From positions 62,001 through 126,000 of the forward strand of contig NZ_QEPO01000001.1 in assembly GCF_003252725.1 (NCBI RefSeq): 64,000 nucleotides of DNA. The letters are read 5' to 3'. The position numbers and the translations under genes are program-made. Positions 38,781 through 53,173 of the stretch are shown in pieces. The notes under the pieces were generated by a model. That model saw only the letters and a program-made list of their open reading frames with translations. It was not told the origin of the DNA and searched no databases. Each line of letters begins with the position of its first letter. Within the stretch, counting starts at the first letter, position 1. The stretch is from Haemophilus parainfluenzae (GTDB taxonomy: Bacteria > Pseudomonadota > Gammaproteobacteria > Enterobacterales > Pasteurellaceae).

Positions 38781-39620
38781 TTATTTGGTGTTTTTATCTT
38801 TTTCTTTTTCTAAACCTAATACAATTGCGAGTGTTTGCACGAGGGTCATTGTTGAACACTGAGAACGGAAGCCGAGTACTTGTGCTTCTTTGATGACAAA
38901 TGCAATATCACTAAATGCAAGTAATGGACTAATTTGGCTATCCGTAATAGAAATTTGTTTAACCCCTTTTTTAGCACAAACTTTACTAATATTAACCGTT
39001 TCGGCTGCATAAGGTGAGAAACTAATGGCGACAACAACATCTCCTTCTTTGACTTGATTAAGCTGCTCATCAAACATTCCACCTAATCCATTAATTAAAA
39101 AAGAACGACAATCTAAGTGTTGTAAGGCATAGTTTAAATAGCAGGCAGCACTAAAAGAACGCTTTAATCCAATGATAAAAATATTATTGGCCTCTTTGAG
39201 GATTTTGGCTGCTTCATTAATTTGTTCATTTGTAGTTTGTTCCGCTAACTGATGTAATGCTTGGCTATTAGCCTGTGAGAAAATAGTCAAAATATCTTCT
39301 GGTGATTCTTCACCTTCTGATTTAGCAATTTTATGTGAAAGTTGAAGTCTTTCCGTGTAATTAGTGGTCTTTTCCATAAGATTTTCACGGAAGATTTGTT
39401 TCATTTCGTTAAAACCGGAAAAACCGAATTCAGAAGCAAAACGAATAAGCGTTGAAGGAGGAACATCAGCCTTTTCTGCAATAACGGCAACGGTATCAAA
39501 AACAATACTGTCGCTATTATCTAAGATATATTTTGCAACTTGTTTAAGTCTTTTACTTAAACTATCGTAACGAGTTTGTATTTCTGTTTGTAAATTGGTT
39601 AATTGAGATTTTTCTTTCAT
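38781..39620 (-). CDS. RpiR/MurR-family transcriptional regulator (probable IolR)
   Basis: A 279-residue regulator. Residues about 1-80 form the HTH_6 DNA-binding domain, with the family hallmark VAVIAEKADVPPSTLIRFASEFGFSGFNEMK. Residues about 120-255 form a SIS (sugar isomerase) ligand domain, including FIIGLKRSFSAACYLNYAL and VVAISFSPYAAETVNISK. SIS domains bind phosphosugars, and inositol-cluster regulators of this family respond to pathway intermediates such as the IolC product. Its position at the end of the island suggests it is the local inositol regulator (inference). The GAAA-N6-TTTC palindromes are its likely targets. Confidence 0.88.
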   Translation of the reverse strand: MKEKSQLTNLQTEIQTRYDSLSKRLKQVAKYILDNSDSIVFDTVAVIAEKADVPPSTLIRFASEFGFSGFNEMKQIFRENLMEKTTNYTERLQLSHKIAKSEGEESPEDILTIFSQANSQALHQLAEQTTNEQINEAAKILKEANNIFIIGLKRSFSAACYLNYALQHLDCRSFLINGLGGMFDEQLNQVKEGDVVVAISFSPYAAETVNISKVCAKKGVKQISITDSQISPLLAFSDIAFVIKEAQVLGFRSQCSTMTLVQTLAIVLGLEKEKDKNTK

Positions 39621-39682
39621 ATAAAGTTATTTTTAGAATAAATGTTCTCAGATCTTATAGAGATGAACGAAAAATTCAAGAA

Positions 39683-39715
39683 AAAAGTGCGGTCATTTTT
39701 GACCGCACTTTTACT
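39683..39715. terminator. Uptake-sequence dyad after frdD
   Basis: AAAGTGCGGTC-ATTTTT-GACCGCACTTT is a perfect 11-bp stem, flanked by A6 and T4. It ends the frd operon on the - strand and lies upstream of the regulator gene. Confidence 0.8.
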
Positions 39716-39736
39716 TATCAATTTAGTATTTTTAAA

Positions 39737-40081
39737 TTACAAACCTAATACGGCAAATAACACCCAAACAGTGTAAATGGTTGCGAGGCCGTAGAAGATA
39801 AATCCGCCTGCTGGCACGTGGATTTTAAGATCGTGCATCGCATGATTGATACGGTGTAAACCACACCACATTGGGAAAATTGTTAAAACTAAAATAATTA
39901 ATTTTCCGATCCAAGAATAAGCGAATGTAATTAAGTTATGTGGATCAATTAATCCGAATGGCAACAATAAACCAAGGATTAAGATTACCACAGGGAAGAA
40001 AATCGCACTGACAGTCCCGCCAGCACCAAACATCAACCATACTGGCGGTTCACCAGAGCGTTTTGGATTTTGATCGACCAT
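39737..40081 (-). CDS. frdD: Fumarate reductase membrane subunit D
   Basis: A 114-residue hydrophobic protein with three membrane helices, one of two anchors of quinol:fumarate reductase. It begins [22 protein letters not shown], the usual FrdD N terminus with RSGEP. It is the last gene of frdABCD, 11 bases after frdC. Confidence 0.95.
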   Translation of the reverse strand: MVDQNPKRSGEPPVWLMFGAGGTVSAIFFPVVILILGLLLPFGLIDPHNLITFAYSWIGKLIILVLTIFPMWCGLHRINHAMHDLKIHVPAGGFIFYGLATIYTVWVLFAVLGL

Positions 40082-40092
40082 TTTTTCTCTCC

Positions 40093-40503
40093 CTACATAT
40101 AAACTAAAATTAATGCGATAACACTAATCACAGCTGTAACTGCCCAAAGTGCATTTCTTAACACGTGATGTGGCAAACGTTCATTTTTAACAATGATGTT
40201 CATCACTTTTGGTGTCATCACAAAATAAGTTGCAGTGTGATATAAAGTCGCAATTAATGTGATGATATTTAAGAACACCACAATTGGATTTCTTAAGAAG
40301 CCAATGAAATCAATAATGCCTAGACCTGGAACAGGATTGCTTGCAAGGCAAAGTACGCCATAAAGCAATACGATACAGAACCATACAGCAAAGATAGAGG
40401 TTGCTTCACGCACCATATAAGCTTTGTAGAAATCCAATTTTTGCCACCAAGTAGCCGTCATTGGGCGAACATATTTTTTACGTTTACTTAATGTTACTGA
40501 CAT
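40093..40503 (-). CDS. frdC: Fumarate reductase membrane subunit C
   Basis: A 136-residue, three-helix anchor subunit that with FrdD binds menaquinol and holds FrdAB to the membrane. It begins with a basic segment and [21 protein letters not shown], and the conserved TATWW is typical. It lies 10 bases downstream of frdB. Confidence 0.95.
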   Translation of the reverse strand: MSVTLSKRKKYVRPMTATWWQKLDFYKAYMVREATSIFAVWFCIVLLYGVLCLASNPVPGLGIIDFIGFLRNPIVVFLNIITLIATLYHTATYFVMTPKVMNIIVKNERLPHHVLRNALWAVTAVISVIALILVYM

Positions 40504-40513
40504 ATTCTTCCCC

Positions 40514-41284
40514 TTAGCTTTTTGGTTTTAGCATTGAGATAACATAATCTTTGGCGCTTTCAATTTTGCCTTGGTTGATTGCAGAAGCCGGATCCACGTG
40601 TTTTGGACACACTTCAGAACAATAACCGACGAAAGTACAGCTCCAAACACCGTTTTTACCATTTAATAATGGCATACGTTGTGCTTTACCATGGTCACGG
40701 TTATCAAGATTGTAACGATGTGCCATGGTAATCGCTGCAGGGCCAATGAATTCAGGGTTCAAACCGAATTGTGGACAAGCCGCATAACATAAACCACAGT
40801 TAATACACATTGAGAATTGACGATATTTTTCAAGCTGTGCCGGGGTTTGTTTAGTACGGCTTACTTGCAATTCTTTTGATGGGTGTGGTTTACCATCTAA
40901 TGCTGGTGCTTCGTTACCAATAATATAAGGTTTAATAGCCTCTAAACTTTCGATAAAGTGGCTTAAATCAACCACTAAGTCGCGTTCAATAGGGAAGTTT
41001 GCTAATGGTTCAATACGCATGTGGCCGCTGTAATCACGTAAGAACGTTTTACAAGCCAATTTTGGTTTGTTATTTACCATCATCCCGCAAGAACCGCAGA
41101 TCGCCATACGGCAAGACCAACGATAAGAAAGAGACGGTTCAAGTTTATCTTTAATGTAACCTAACGCATCTAAAAGAGAGGTTTGGTTATCATAAGGTAC
41201 TTGATAAGAGCTTAAATGTGGCTCTTGATCGTTTTCTGGGTTGTAGCGTAATACTTCTACAGTCATTACCGGTGAATTAGCCAT
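40514..41284 (-). CDS. frdB: Fumarate reductase iron-sulfur subunit
   Basis: A 256-residue electron-transfer subunit. The N-terminal ferredoxin domain binds [2Fe-2S] through [21 protein letters not shown], and the C-terminal domain binds [4Fe-4S] and [3Fe-4S] through [12 protein letters not shown] and [14 protein letters not shown]. The frame extends to 41344, but AAGGAG and the conserved start place ATG at 41284, overlapping frdA by 8 bases. It passes electrons from menaquinol at FrdCD to the FAD of FrdA. Confidence 0.95.
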   Translation of the reverse strand: MANSPVMTVEVLRYNPENDQEPHLSSYQVPYDNQTSLLDALGYIKDKLEPSLSYRWSCRMAICGSCGMMVNNKPKLACKTFLRDYSGHMRIEPLANFPIERDLVVDLSHFIESLEAIKPYIIGNEAPALDGKPHPSKELQVSRTKQTPAQLEKYRQFSMCINCGLCYAACPQFGLNPEFIGPAAITMAHRYNLDNRDHGKAQRMPLLNGKNGVWSCTFVGYCSEVCPKHVDPASAINQGKIESAKDYVISMLKPKS

Positions 41285-43076
41285 TTGCTTGCTCCTTAGC
41301 TTTTGCAGCCGCTTCTGCCGCTTCTGCTTCAGCACCATAAACACGTTTTGCTGGTTGAGATTTAGTGATTTTCACCGGGCTGTATTCAATACGCGGTGCA
41401 TCATCGCCATTGTAGTAAGCAAGGGTGTGTTTTAAATAATTCACATCATCACGTTCGGTGTAGTCTAAGCGTTGGTGTGCACCACGAGACTCTTTACGTT
41501 CAATTGCAGAGTTGGCAATTGATTGTGCCACATCAAGGATGTAACCTAATTCTACCGTGTAAAGTACATCGGTATTGAATACGCTTGAACGGTCTGCAAC
41601 ACGAATACGTTTATAACGTTCTTTAAGCTCAGCAATTTTATCTACTGCTTTTTGCATGCTTTCTTGGTCACGGTAGATACCACAACCTTCTTCCATGACG
41701 GTACCCATTTCATCACGGATTTCAGACCAAGATTCATTACCTTCTTGGTTGTAAAGTGCTTCAAGGCGAGCGACAACATCTTGAGCTTGCGCATCAACTG
41801 CTGTACGGTTTGCAGGTTTCGCCTCTGCTGCTCGTTGTGCGGCATATTCACCTGCAACACGGCCTAAAACCACTAATTCAGCAAGCGAGTTAGAACCTAA
41901 ACGGTTTGCGCCATGTAAACCAGAAGACGCACACTCACCCACAGCAAATAAACCTTTAATACGAGTTTCGCTGTTGTAATCTACTTCGATACCACCCATG
42001 GTGTAGTGAACAACTGGACGTACAGGGATTGGTTCATTAACTGGGTTTACACCTTCATAAGCACTTGCTAATTCACAAATGAATGGAAGACGTTCATGTA
42101 AGTATTTTTCACCTAAGTGACGTAAGTCAAGGTGAACCACATCCACACCTTTTGCAGTTTTTAAGGTGTTGCCTTTACGCCACTCTTGCCAGAATGCTTG
42201 TGAAACTTTATCACGCGGACCAAGTTCCATATATTTGTTTTCAGGTTTACCGATTGGGGTTTCAGGACCTAGACCATAATCTTGTAAATAACGGTAGCCG
42301 TTTTTATTCACTAAGATACCGCCTTCACCACGACAACCTTCAGTCATTAAGATACCAGTGTTTGGTAAGCCGGTTGGGTGATATTGGACGAATTCCATAT
42401 CACGAAGAGGAACGCCGTGACGATATGCCATTGATAAACCATCACCAGTTACGATACCGCCGTTGGTATTGAATTTGAATGCACGACAACCACCACCAGT
42501 TGCAATCACAACCGCATTTGCGTTGATTTGAACAAGTGAACCCTCCATCATATTCATCGCAACCATACCGCGAGCATGACCATCATCAACTAAGATATCT
42601 AAAACGAAGTGCTCGTCAAAACGTTGAATTTGAGGATATTGAATGGATGTTTGGAAAAGAGTATGTAATAAGTGGAAACCGGTTTTGTCTGCCGCGAACC
42701 AAGTACGTTCGATTTTCATCCCACCGAAACGACGCACGTTCACATCGCCATCTGCTTTACGGCTCCAAGGGCAACCCCAACGTTCAAGTTGAGTCATTTC
42801 CACTGGAGAATGTTCAACGAAGTATTCCACTACATCTTGTTCACATAACCAGTCGCCACCGGCAACGGTATCGTGGAAGTGTTTATCGTAGGAATCTTCC
42901 TCTTTAATTACTGCGGCCGCACCACCTTCTGCTGCAACCGTATGGCTACGCATAGGATAAACCTTAGAAACTAATGCGATCTTTAAGTTAGGGTTTGCTT
43001 CTGCTGCTGCAATTGCTGCACGTAAACCGCCGCCACCGGCACCAACAATAGCAATATCGACATTAACCGTTTGCAC
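41277..43076 (-). CDS. frdA: Fumarate reductase flavoprotein subunit
   Basis: A 599-residue catalytic subunit that reduces fumarate to succinate in anaerobic respiration. The FAD-binding [21 protein letters not shown] is at the N terminus. [13 protein letters not shown] holds His45, the site of covalent FAD attachment. [21 protein letters not shown] and the C-terminal [21 protein letters not shown] are conserved. A TTG at 43088 would extend it, but GGAGGATATC precedes GTG 43076, which gives the normal start MQTVNVDI. It is the first gene of frdABCD and divergent from epmA. Confidence 0.96.
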   Translation of the reverse strand: MQTVNVDIAIVGAGGGGLRAAIAAAEANPNLKIALVSKVYPMRSHTVAAEGGAAAVIKEEDSYDKHFHDTVAGGDWLCEQDVVEYFVEHSPVEMTQLERWGCPWSRKADGDVNVRRFGGMKIERTWFAADKTGFHLLHTLFQTSIQYPQIQRFDEHFVLDILVDDGHARGMVAMNMMEGSLVQINANAVVIATGGGCRAFKFNTNGGIVTGDGLSMAYRHGVPLRDMEFVQYHPTGLPNTGILMTEGCRGEGGILVNKNGYRYLQDYGLGPETPIGKPENKYMELGPRDKVSQAFWQEWRKGNTLKTAKGVDVVHLDLRHLGEKYLHERLPFICELASAYEGVNPVNEPIPVRPVVHYTMGGIEVDYNSETRIKGLFAVGECASSGLHGANRLGSNSLAELVVLGRVAGEYAAQRAAEAKPANRTAVDAQAQDVVARLEALYNQEGNESWSEIRDEMGTVMEEGCGIYRDQESMQKAVDKIAELKERYKRIRVADRSSVFNTDVLYTVELGYILDVAQSIANSAIERKESRGAHQRLDYTERDDVNYLKHTLAYYNGDDAPRIEYSPVKITKSQPAKRVYGAEAEAAEAAAKAKEQANG

Positions 43077-43207
43077 GATATCCTCCAATCATATAGAAAG
43101 TAAAAAAATAAAACGCCCTAAATTAATAGGGGCTTGTGGTAATTCTGCCACTTTTGTTTACAAATTAGTAACTTTTTTTCCCGAATAAAGGGATAAAATA
43201 TCAAAAG

Positions 43208-43223
43208 TGTGATCTAACTCAAA
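43208..43223. promoter_or_regulatory. Candidate CRP site between frdA and epmA
   Basis: TGTGA-TCTAAC-TCAAA has a perfect left and 4 of 5 right half-site. It lies 132 bases before the frdA start and 133 bases before epmA. No clear FNR palindrome was found by eye. Confidence 0.5.
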
Positions 43224-43355
43224 AAAGTTAATTTTTTATATATTTATAGATGATAACCGTTTGCGTTTAAGAATGATTTAGTAGGATTATTGAGTTAAAA
43301 ATCAGTCTTGTTTACAATAGCCTAATTCATTTTAAAGGTGAAAACGGAGAAAAAA

Positions 43356-44342
43356 ATGACCGCCGCACTTAGCGATAAAAAAACAGAATGGCAACCTTCC
43401 GCCTCAATTAAAAATTTATTGGCGCGTGCCAAAATCATTGCGGATATCCGCCAGTTTTTTACTGAACGTGGATTATTAGAAGTGGAAACGCCTGTTTTAA
43501 GTGAATTTGGTGTGACGGATCTTCACCTTTCAACTTTTAATACAGAGTTTATTGCGCCTTTTGATGAACTGTCGAAAACGCTGTGGCTTTCTACTAGCCC
43601 GGAATATCATATGAAACGTTTATTAGCGGCAGGCAGTGGACCGATCTTTCAAATTGGCAAAGTGTTTCGTAATGAAGAAGCGGGCAATCGCCATAATCCG
43701 GAATTTACCATGCTTGAATGGTATCGACCGCACTTTGATATGTACCGTCTAATGAATGAAGTAGATGATTTATTACAACAGATCCTAGATTGCAAACCTG
43801 CAGAAACCTTAAGTTATCAATTTGTCTTCCAAGAATATGTAGGATTAGATCCATTATCAGCGACTCGTCAAGAATTAGTAGAAGCGGCGCGTAAGCACAA
43901 CTTTATGGCAGATGAAGATGAAGATCGTGATACGTTATTGCAATTTTTATTTAGTGAAGTGGTAGAACCTAAAATCGGACAAGAGGCCCCTGTTGCGGTT
44001 TATCATTTCCCTTCTTCCCAAGCAGCGCTCGCACAACTTAGCCCAGAAGATAGCCGCGTGGCAGAACGTTTTGAGTTCTATTATAAAGGCTTAGAGTTAG
44101 CCAACGGTTTCCATGAGCTCACCGATGCGCGTGAACAGCAACACCGCTTTGAGCAAGACAACCGCCTACGCGAAAAAGCAGGCTTGCCACAACGTGAAAT
44201 TGATCATCGTTTACTGGCGGCATTACAAGCAGGAATTCCGAATACATCAGGCGTAGCTTTAGGTGTTGATCGTCTCATTATGATTGCGTTAGGCGCTGAA
44301 AGTATTAAAGAAGTGATTTCATTTTCGGTGGAATGTGCTTAG
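43356..44342 (+). CDS. epmA: Elongation factor P--(R)-beta-lysine ligase EpmA (PoxA/GenX)
   Basis: A 328-residue class II lysyl-tRNA-synthetase-like enzyme without an anticodon-binding domain. It attaches (R)-beta-lysine to EF-P, helping ribosomes through polyproline stretches. Class II motif 2 is seen in [26 protein letters not shown] and motif 3 in [17 protein letters not shown]. The frame extends to GTG 43338, but GGAG and the family N terminus support ATG 43356. Adjacent and divergent to frd, as in H. influenzae and E. coli. Confidence 0.94.
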   Translation: MTAALSDKKTEWQPSASIKNLLARAKIIADIRQFFTERGLLEVETPVLSEFGVTDLHLSTFNTEFIAPFDELSKTLWLSTSPEYHMKRLLAAGSGPIFQIGKVFRNEEAGNRHNPEFTMLEWYRPHFDMYRLMNEVDDLLQQILDCKPAETLSYQFVFQEYVGLDPLSATRQELVEAARKHNFMADEDEDRDTLLQFLFSEVVEPKIGQEAPVAVYHFPSSQAALAQLSPEDSRVAERFEFYYKGLELANGFHELTDAREQQHRFEQDNRLREKAGLPQREIDHRLLAALQAGIPNTSGVALGVDRLIMIALGAESIKEVISFSVECA

Positions 44343-44652
44343 TCTGCTCAAAAAATATTCATTATTTCTTCGAAAATGAATAAAAAAGAAGAACAAATTG
44401 CTCAAAATAGAGAGATAGTTGTATAGACAAAATTCTGAAAAGTTCGATGTGAAAGGATTTTTTGATTAAAAAATATCCTTTTTTGCGCAAAAAATGTGAT
44501 CTTGATCCGATTTTAGAAAATTGAAACGGATCCTCCATTGACACTATAGGTTTATTTTGTAATATTTGCGACGTCTATTTCGGAGATTGAACTTTTTATG
44601 AAAAATTGCTTCAATCAAAAATCATAGGTAACAACCAAAAGGAATAACAATT
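44343..44652 (+). promoter_or_regulatory. Porin upstream region
   Basis: These 310 bases contain no credible gene. A weak hairpin (TTCATT/AATGAA near 44357-44382) may end epmA. TGTGA-TCTTGA-TCCGA at 44495-44510 is a candidate CRP site with a perfect left half. An AAAGGAA ribosome binding site lies before the porin ATG. Confidence 0.45.
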
Positions 44653-45768
44653 ATGAAAAAGACACTAGCAGCATTAATCGTCTCTGCATTTGCCGCTTCA
44701 GCAGCGAACGCAGCAGTAGTTTATGACAACGAAGGTACTAAAGTTGAATTAAACGGTTCTCTTCGTTTAATCATGGAAAAAGCGGATAAAAAAGAGTATA
44801 ACGCCGCTAACCAATCAACTAAAAAAGCTAACTCTGCTTTACGTAATGCAGGTTCACGTTTCGGCATCACTGTAAAACATAACTTAGATAACGATTTCTA
44901 TGCATTAGGTCGTTTAGAATTCCGTTTCAACGATACAGAATCTCGTGATAAATTCGGTAGCCTTTATACTAAACGTGCTTACGTAGGTTTAGGTAGCAAA
45001 GCGACTGGTGACATCACATTTGGTCGTCAATTAACCATCGCGGATGATTTAAGCCAAGCTAACGACTACGAATATGGTTTTATTCCAAAAGGTGATTATA
45101 TTCCTACTTCTGGTACTGGTGTAGTTCGTTATGACTATAAAGGTATCGAAGGTTTACACTTAAGTGCAAACTATAACTTTGGTCAACGTCATGATGAAAT
45201 GGGAAGACCTTTAAAAACTGAAAAAGGTGCTCTAGACGTTAACGGTAAACAAACTTATGTAGCAGATCCAACTGGTAACATTAAAAATGCTTTCGCTTTA
45301 GGTGCGTTATACACAGCGGGTGATCTTGATGCTCGTTTAGCTTACGGTCATACCAACTTTGAAACTAATGCAGCGCATGCTCACCGCTTAGATGGCGTTT
45401 TAGCATCTTTAGGTTATAAATTTGCTGACTTCAAATTAACGGGTGACTTTGGTTATGCGCATGAAAAAGATGGTAGTGACAAAACTAACAAATTCTATGT
45501 GTCTCCAGGTTTCGCATATCAAGTAACTCCAGCATCTCAAGTATATGGTAACTACCTATATGAACGCGTAAAAGGTGAAACGACTAAAGATAAAACTCAC
45601 GGTTTCTTACTTGGTGCTGACTATCAACTTCATAAACAAGTTGTATTATTCGTAGAAGGTAAATACGTAACAGCTAAAAAGTATGCTGAAAACGCAAATG
45701 GCGGTTACGCTTACACAGGTAAAATTAAAGACAGAGCTATCGGTGTAGGTATGCGTGTATTCTTCTAA
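44653..45768 (+). CDS. OmpP2-like general porin
   Basis: A 371-residue outer-membrane porin. Residues 1-20 are a signal peptide (MKKTLAALIVSAFAASAANA). The mature protein starts AVVYDNEGTKVELNGSLRL, the hallmark of Gram-negative trimeric porins such as Haemophilus P2. Alternating amphipathic strands run to a C-terminal aromatic residue (GVGMRVFF) recognised by the BAM complex. Length and start agree with the OmpP2 family of small-solute diffusion porins. It is monocistronic with a strong terminator. The loops, especially around residues 170-215, are the parts likely to vary. Confidence 0.9.
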   Translation: MKKTLAALIVSAFAASAANAAVVYDNEGTKVELNGSLRLIMEKADKKEYNAANQSTKKANSALRNAGSRFGITVKHNLDNDFYALGRLEFRFNDTESRDKFGSLYTKRAYVGLGSKATGDITFGRQLTIADDLSQANDYEYGFIPKGDYIPTSGTGVVRYDYKGIEGLHLSANYNFGQRHDEMGRPLKTEKGALDVNGKQTYVADPTGNIKNAFALGALYTAGDLDARLAYGHTNFETNAAHAHRLDGVLASLGYKFADFKLTGDFGYAHEKDGSDKTNKFYVSPGFAYQVTPASQVYGNYLYERVKGETTKDKTHGFLLGADYQLHKQVVLFVEGKYVTAKKYAENANGGYAYTGKIKDRAIGVGMRVFF

Positions 45769-45789
45769 TCTTTGATTAGATAAGAATCT

Positions 45790-45820
45790 AAAAAGGCGAA
45801 TCGAAAGGTTCGCCTTTTTG
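45790..45820 (+). terminator. Porin terminator
   Basis: AAAAAGGCGAA and TTCGCCTTTTT form an 11-bp stem with an 8-base loop, ending in a T run. Confidence 0.88.
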
Positions 45821-45837
45821 TTTATTTTTTTTAATTC

Positions 45838-45996
45838 TTAAATCTCCCCAACCCCTCTTTACAAAAGAGGGGCTTTTTTATGATGTTGCTTTTAGTGATT
45901 TTATTGGGAATATATTTGAGAGAGTTAAGAACGGAGAACGTTTATGAGGCTATTAAGCTCCCCCCTCTTTCGCAAAGAGGGGTTGGGGAGATTTAA
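45838..45996. mobile_element. MITE-like element with 23-bp perfect terminal inverted repeats
   Basis: TTAAATCTCCCCAACCCCTC... at 45838-45860 is the exact complement of 45974-45996. Each end also folds on itself (CCCCTCTTT followed by AAAGAGGGG). The 113-base interior has no coding capacity and no T-rich terminator. The right end abuts the hemH stop codon. The symmetrical, GC-rich ends in AT-rich DNA suggest a small non-autonomous repeat element; TTAA at each outer edge is part of the repeat and could also be a target duplication. Mobility is inferred. Confidence 0.5.
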
Positions 45997-46968
45997 CTAC
46001 TTCAACTTATCCAAAACCAATTTACCCATCATTTCAATATGTGCTTTTTCAGCATTCAATGCGGGGATGTAGTGATAAGATATACCACCGTGATTTAAGA
46101 ACGTTTCTTTATTTTCAACTTCAATTTCTTCTAAGGTTTCTAAGCAATCCACCGAAAAACCTGGGCAAATTACCGCTATTTTTTGAATCCCTTGAGAAGC
46201 CGCTTCTTCTAAAAAGTGATCTGTATAAGGTTGTAACCACTCTTCACGACCAAAGCGAGATTGGAAAGTCATATTCCATTGGTTTTCGGTTAAACCTAAT
46301 TTATCCACAATGGCAATAGTGGTTTGTTTGCAGTGCTGACGATAATAATCGCCCATATTCTCATAACGCAATGGAATGCCATGATAAGAAAAAAGCAAAA
46401 ACTCATCGGGTTTTAACCGCACTTTAATCGAATCCACTAAGGCATTAATGTAGTTTTCATCAAGATGATAAGAATGAATAAACTCAAAAGGCACAATATT
46501 ACGTTCTTGTGCAATGGCACGATTGAAGGCATCGATTAATGCGCCCGTTGTGGTGCTAGAATATTGCGGATAAAGCGGCAACACAATCATGCGTTCTACA
46601 TCATTTTTAAGTAAATTTTTGACCGCACTTTGCATTGAAGGATTGCCATAAGTCATGGCAATTTCTACTTGAGCATTGATGCCTTGTTCATTTAAATAAG
46701 CTTGTAAACCGGCTTGTTGTTGCTTTGTAATGGCAAGCAGGGGAGAGCCTTGTTCTGTCCAAATAGCTTGATAATTTTGAGCAATACGTTTAGAACGCAT
46801 CGGTAAAATAATGGCTTTTAAAAGAGGATACCATTTCCAACGAGGCAAATCGACCACGCGGGGATCCATTAAAAAATCCGCTAAATAACGGGAGATCGCT
46901 GCGGGTTGAGGGGCATCAGGCGTACCAAGGTTCGCTAAAATGATGCCAATTTTTTGAGTTGTAGTCAT
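45997..46968 (-). CDS. hemH: Ferrochelatase
   Basis: A 323-residue enzyme that inserts ferrous iron into protoporphyrin IX to make haem. It begins [22 protein letters not shown] with the typical [22 protein letters not shown] holds the catalytic His, and [15 protein letters not shown] and [15 protein letters not shown] are the other conserved blocks. The frame extends to 47007, but ATG 46966-46968 overlaps the thioesterase TGA as ATGA, indicating coupling. Its presence is relevant because H. influenzae needs protoporphyrin or haem but keeps this last step. The stop abuts an inverted-repeat element. Confidence 0.94.
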   Translation of the reverse strand: MTTTQKIGIILANLGTPDAPQPAAISRYLADFLMDPRVVDLPRWKWYPLLKAIILPMRSKRIAQNYQAIWTEQGSPLLAITKQQQAGLQAYLNEQGINAQVEIAMTYGNPSMQSAVKNLLKNDVERMIVLPLYPQYSSTTTGALIDAFNRAIAQERNIVPFEFIHSYHLDENYINALVDSIKVRLKPDEFLLFSYHGIPLRYENMGDYYRQHCKQTTIAIVDKLGLTENQWNMTFQSRFGREEWLQPYTDHFLEEAASQGIQKIAVICPGFSVDCLETLEEIEVENKETFLNHGGISYHYIPALNAEKAHIEMMGKLVLDKLK

Positions 46969-47384
46969 AAATGTTTGATATAAAGCGTTAATCGAGAAAC
47001 GCAGCAAAGTTTATCTTGTTCATCGCGAATGTCAATTTGCCAAACATGAGTATTTTGACTTAAAGCAATTGGCATAGCCTTTGCGGTAACAAAACCTTTT
47101 TTCACTGGACGAAGATGATTGGCGTTGATATCTAATCCTAAGGCAACTTGCCCTTCTTCTATACAGAGAAATCCGGCTAATGAACCAATGGTTTCAGCCA
47201 ATGCCACAGACACGCCACCATGTAATAAACCGAAAGGCTGAGTGGTGCAATGATCAACCGGCATTTTTGCTTCAATCCAGTTTTCGCCATAAGCTGAAAT
47301 TTCAATCCCTAAATGCCCAACAGCACAATGTTTCCCCATTTCATTGAGCTGCTCAAGGGTGAATGCTTTTTTCCAAATTGCCAT
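46965..47384 (-). CDS. Hotdog-fold acyl-CoA thioesterase (MenI/YdiI-like)
   Basis: A 139-residue PaaI-type thioesterase. [15 protein letters not shown] contains the catalytic Glu of the 4HBT-II subgroup and [13 protein letters not shown] the substrate-binding HGG. The closest characterised relatives are E. coli YdiI (MenI), which hydrolyses 1,4-dihydroxy-2-naphthoyl-CoA, and EntH. With menA and fumarate reductase in the same window, a MenI role in menaquinone synthesis is the best guess. It is coupled to hemH by an ATGA overlap. Confidence 0.85.
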   Translation of the reverse strand: MAIWKKAFTLEQLNEMGKHCAVGHLGIEISAYGENWIEAKMPVDHCTTQPFGLLHGGVSVALAETIGSLAGFLCIEEGQVALGLDINANHLRPVKKGFVTAKAMPIALSQNTHVWQIDIRDEQDKLCCVSRLTLYIKHL

Positions 47385-47779
47385 GTACTTTTCCTTATCT
47401 TATTTGATGGCGTTAGTTTGATCTAATTCGATACTTTCGTAAAGCAAAAAGAAAAGTAATGTTGCACTTTTAGCCCAGAAAATGTTTGTTTTTTGCACAA
47501 AAATTTACATATCTTTAATTTTTTTGTAATAAATTCCAGAAATCTTTACATATATTTACATAACTAAAGTTTTATCTTAATTAATTGTAATTTTTGGTAA
47601 ATCCTTTTTATTATGCTTCCTTTTTGTACAAAGTTCGCTTAGAATAAGCTGTTCCGACCAGAAAGGAAGGGGAAACTATTGTCAAAATCTGTGGTCGCCG
47701 CCTTTCTGACGTTGAATTTTTCGGCGCTGTTGCTTAAGTAACAGCTTCTTTATCATCCTCATAAAAGGAATAAATTGAT
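47385..47779 (+). promoter_or_regulatory. Upstream region and structured leader of the trimeric autotransporter gene
   Basis: A 395-base region, very AT-rich up to about 47630 and then GC-richer. No gene is seen. From 47646 it can fold: AAGCTGTT (47646-47653) pairs with AACAGCTT (47740-47747), and inside it CAGAAAGG (47659-47666) pairs with CCTTTCTG (47701-47708). GCTGTT (47726-47731) can compete for AACAGC. A TAGAAT at 47640-47645 could be a -10 box. AAAGGAA precedes the ATG. Confidence 0.5.
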
Positions 47780-53032
<5,253 letters not shown>

Positions 53033-53055
53033 TTTAACTTTCCATTAAGATAGAT

Positions 53056-53083
53056 AAAAACCCAGCTTCGGCTGGGTTTTTTA
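53056..53083. terminator. Bidirectional terminator between the adhesin and GT2 genes
   Basis: AAAAACCCAGC-TTCG-GCTGGGTTTTTT, a strong stem with a stable TTCG tetraloop. Confidence 0.9.
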
Positions 53084-53173
53084 TTTTTAGAGGATGATTG
53101 TAGAAGAAGTGTAAGTATATAAATTGTACTTGCTGATTGAATAGCGATTACTTCAATTTATATCTTAGGTTTT

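Noticed and set aside
42083-42907. Two + strand frames (129 and 123 codons) opposite frdA
   Set aside because: Antisense to a highly conserved gene, with no start signals and a His/Arg-rich composition typical of shadows.
43276-43310. Possible FNR site (TTGAG...ATCAG) between frdA and epmA
   Set aside because: The half-sites are spaced wrongly for TTGAT-N4-ATCAA, so I do not call it despite the expected anaerobic control.
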